Part shown: one piece after another, positions 40,464 through 42,280 of the stretch
Position numbering within the stretch: position 1 is the first letter of the stretch
How the letters are laid out: every line of letters begins with the position of its first letter
The notes under the pieces: model-generated
The model's database searches: none
What the model saw: only the letters and a program-made list of their open reading frames with translations
What the model was told of the DNA's origin: nothing
Source: Streptomyces regalis
GTDB lineage: Bacteria > Actinomycetota > Actinomycetes > Streptomycetales > Streptomycetaceae
Length of the DNA: 42,280 bases
Direction of reading: 5' to 3'
Assembly (NCBI RefSeq): GCF_001509475.1
Contig: NZ_LLZG01000400.1
Span: 1 to 42,280, forward strand
Program-made: the position numbers and the translations under genes

Positions 40464-40918
40464 GCCGCGAACGCCAGGACCTGCTCAGCCGCAGCGCGCT
40501 CGGTGTCTTCCGGCTCAACGGCCAGTTCCTCGCGGTCGCCGAGGAACTGGCCCGGCCGGCCGGGCTGACGGCGGCCTGGTGGCAGGTGCTGGGCGCGGTG
40601 CTCGGTGAACCCCTCCCCGTCTCCGGGATCGCCCGTGCCATGGGTATCACGCGGCAGAGCGTGCAGCGCATCGCCGACCTGCTGGTGGAGAAGGGGCTTG
40701 CCGAGTACCGGCCCAACCCGGCCCACCGCCGCGCCAAGCTCCTCGCGCCCACGGAGGAGGGGCGGGCGGCGATCTCCCGGATCAATCCCGGGCACGCGGC
40801 CTTCGCGGAGCTGCTGGCTGAGGCCTTCGGGGAGGCGGAACTCGCCGATGCCGTACGGATTCTGGAACGGTTGTCGAAGGTGCTCGACCAGATCGCCGTT
40901 CCTGTTACGGAACCGTAG
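40460..40918 (+). CDS. MarR family transcriptional regulator
   Basis: A 152-aa winged-helix dimer: helix-turn-helix LPVSGIARAMGITRQSVQRIADLLVEKGLAEYRPNPAHRRAKLLAPTEEG (about residues 52-101), flanked by dimerisation helices. The GTG start overlaps the stop of the DJ-1 gene (GTGA). It probably represses its own operon through the TGTCA array upstream and is relieved by an oxidant or electrophile (inference from partner type). Confidence 0.9.
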   Translation: MSRERQDLLSRSALGVFRLNGQFLAVAEELARPAGLTAAWWQVLGAVLGEPLPVSGIARAMGITRQSVQRIADLLVEKGLAEYRPNPAHRRAKLLAPTEEGRAAISRINPGHAAFAELLAEAFGEAELADAVRILERLSKVLDQIAVPVTEP

Positions 40919-41006
40919 GCGCAGCCCCGCTCACCTCCGCATATGCCGCACTATCGTGGGGCCGTTGCGTAAGCGGGGGTTTGCGTGGGTGGGGTTGGGG
41001 CGTGTG

Positions 41007-42280
41007 ATGGAGCAGCTGGGGCCGGGCGATTTGCAGCAGATCGGGGTGTATCGGCTGCTGGCGCGGCTGGGCGCGGGCGGCATGGGGGACGTGTATCTCG
41101 CCCGGTCGGATCGCGGCCGTACCGTCGCCGTCAAACTCGTACGGCGGGAGCTGGCCGCACAGGAGGAGTTCCGGGCCCGGTTCCGGCAGGAGGTGCAGGC
41201 CGCGCGGCAGGTCGGCGGGTTCTGGACCGCGCCGGTGCTCGACGCGGACACCGAGGCCGACGTGCCCTGGGTCGCCACCGGGTATGTGGCCGGGCCCAGC
41301 CTGCAGCAGGTCGTCGGGCGCGACCACGGGGCGTTGCCCGAGCGTTCGGTACGGATCCTGGCGGCCGGTCTTGCGTATGCGCTCAAGGACATCCATGCCG
41401 CGGGGATAGTGCACCGGGATCTGAAACCGTCCAATGTCCTGGTCACCATCGACGGGCCCCGCGTCATCGACTTCGGGATCGCCCGCGCGCTGGAGACGGT
41501 CGGCGAGAGCGGGCTCACGCGCACCGGCGCGCTCATAGGGTCGCCGGGGTTCATGGCACCCGAGCAGGTGCGCGGGGACCGGATCACGCCCGCGTGCGAC
41601 GTGTTCTGCCTCGGCTCGGTGCTCTCCTACGCCGCGACCGGCACGCTGCCCTTCGGATCCGTCGACAGCGGCGCGCACGCCGTGATGTTCCGGATCGCCC
41701 AGGAGGAGCCCGATCTGGAGGGGGTGCCCGAGGGGATCGCCGAGCTGGTGCACGACTGCTTGCGCAAGGACCCCGGCGCCCGGCCGACGCTGGACCGGAT
41801 CCTGGAGCGTACGGGGGCCGAGGACACCGTCTCCGGGGGGCGGTCCCGGGATCCGTGGTTGCCGAGTGCGCTGGTGGCGCAGCTGGGGCGGCACGCGGTG
41901 CGGTTGCTGGATGCGGAGGATCCGGTGGGGCCAGTGGGTCCGGTGGGTCCGGTGGGGTCGGTCCGGCCTGGCTCGGAGGGGGGCCCGGCGGCTCAGGGCG
42001 GCCCGGTGGAGGTGCGTTCGCCGGAGGTGGGCTCCGGGGCTGTGCCGGGCTCCGGGGAGCCGACTCCCGCCGCCTCCCCCGAGCACGCTCCGGCCGCCGG
42101 AGCGACGCCGCCGGACCAACTCCCCACCCTGGCCGCGCAACAGAGCGGCCCGACCTCGCCGCCCGGACCGGGCACTCCGCCCCACCCGGCGTACGGCACC
42201 CCGCAGCAGCACCCACAGCCCTCGCAGCAGCCGTCGTACGGCTACCCGCCGCCCGCCCCGAACCCGCCGTACGGCGCTCG
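41007..42280 (+). CDS. Serine/threonine protein kinase, N-terminal part (runs off the window)
   Basis: The frame is open from ATG 41007 to the last base. Bacterial PknB-type kinase domain: glycine loop RLGAGGMGDVYLAR, Lys43 in VAVKLV, catalytic HRDLKPSNVL (Asp138), DFGIARAL (Asp155), GSPGFMAPEQV and DVFCLGSVLSYAATGTLPF. A long Pro/Gln/Gly linker follows the kinase (VGPVGPVGPVG at about residue 311, then PYGTP/QQ repeats), typical of Streptomyces kinases before a membrane helix or beta-propeller sensor, which would lie beyond the window. The upstream gap (40919-41006) shows only a possible -10 (tatcgt). Confidence 0.92.
   Translation, partial: MEQLGPGDLQQIGVYRLLARLGAGGMGDVYLARSDRGRTVAVKLVRRELAAQEEFRARFRQEVQAARQVGGFWTAPVLDADTEADVPWVATGYVAGPSLQQVVGRDHGALPERSVRILAAGLAYALKDIHAAGIVHRDLKPSNVLVTIDGPRVIDFGIARALETVGESGLTRTGALIGSPGFMAPEQVRGDRITPACDVFCLGSVLSYAATGTLPFGSVDSGAHAVMFRIAQEEPDLEGVPEGIAELVHDCLRKDPGARPTLDRILERTGAEDTVSGGRSRDPWLPSALVAQLGRHAVRLLDAEDPVGPVGPVGPVGSVRPGSEGGPAAQGGPVEVRSPEVGSGAVPGSGEPTPAASPEHAPAAGATPPDQLPTLAAQQSGPTSPPGPGTPPHPAYGTPQQHPQPSQQPSYGYPPPAPNPPYGA

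Noticed and set aside
1..42280. CRISPR arrays, insertion sequences with transposase, rRNA or tRNA genes
   Set aside because: No regularly spaced direct repeats, transposase-like proteins or tRNA/rRNA signatures were seen on reading both strands.

Overview
The window is a chromosomal segment of a high-GC actinomycete, almost certainly a Streptomyces. The evidence is extreme third-position GC, frequent GTG starts, 4- to 8-base gene overlaps, the XRE/DUF397 and Uma2 family genes, and dispersed intergenic repeats typical of that genus. Gene identities come from reading translated sequence and motifs; no database search was run.

Left part, 0.3-20.2 kb, housekeeping and regulation. A DUF3151 gene is followed by tryptophan-to-anthranilate genes: kynA and kynU overlapping, then across a 265-bp MITE-like element a TetR regulator divergent from a kynurenine-formamidase-like hydrolase. 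Next is a four-gene operon (secreted DUF1023 hydrolase, membrane acyltransferase, NarL-type kinase and regulator), then a paralogous second kinase/regulator pair. Both operons carry a near-identical 20-bp upstream motif. Then come a VOC protein, a cytochrome P450, a Uma2 protein, an ABC exporter pair divergent from its HTH regulator, a second Uma2 protein, a diacylglycerol-kinase-like protein and purA.

Middle part, 20.2-36.2 kb, accessory and defence-like. An AraC regulator, a 57-aa protein and an endolysin-like CHAP protein precede the most interesting locus: a membrane-spanning NACHT ATPase (-), a small helical protein (+) and a TPR protein (-). All three carry a related short beta-type motif (consensus near G-x-x-x-G-x-V-V-Q-A-x-x-I-x-G) resembling the bacterial amyloid signalling sequences that link NLR-type receptors to Bell-type effectors. 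After an unrecognised 254-aa protein, an XRE/DUF397 pair, a primase-polymerase-like fragment, a winged-helix-like protein and a toxin-antitoxin pair, a second membrane NACHT gene is followed by a second small effector gene that is frameshifted by one missing base. The two NACHT proteins look like transmembrane receptors with cytosolic NTPases and secreted-lipoprotein-like (DUF3558/DUF3060-like) C-terminal ectodomains.

Right part, 36.2-42.3 kb. A small alpha/beta-barrel-like protein, a conserved unknown protein, a GntR regulator with a coupled 29-codon frame, a class III aminotransferase, a DJ-1/PfpI protein with its MarR regulator behind an array of TGTCA half-sites, and the start of a Ser/Thr protein kinase that runs off the window end.
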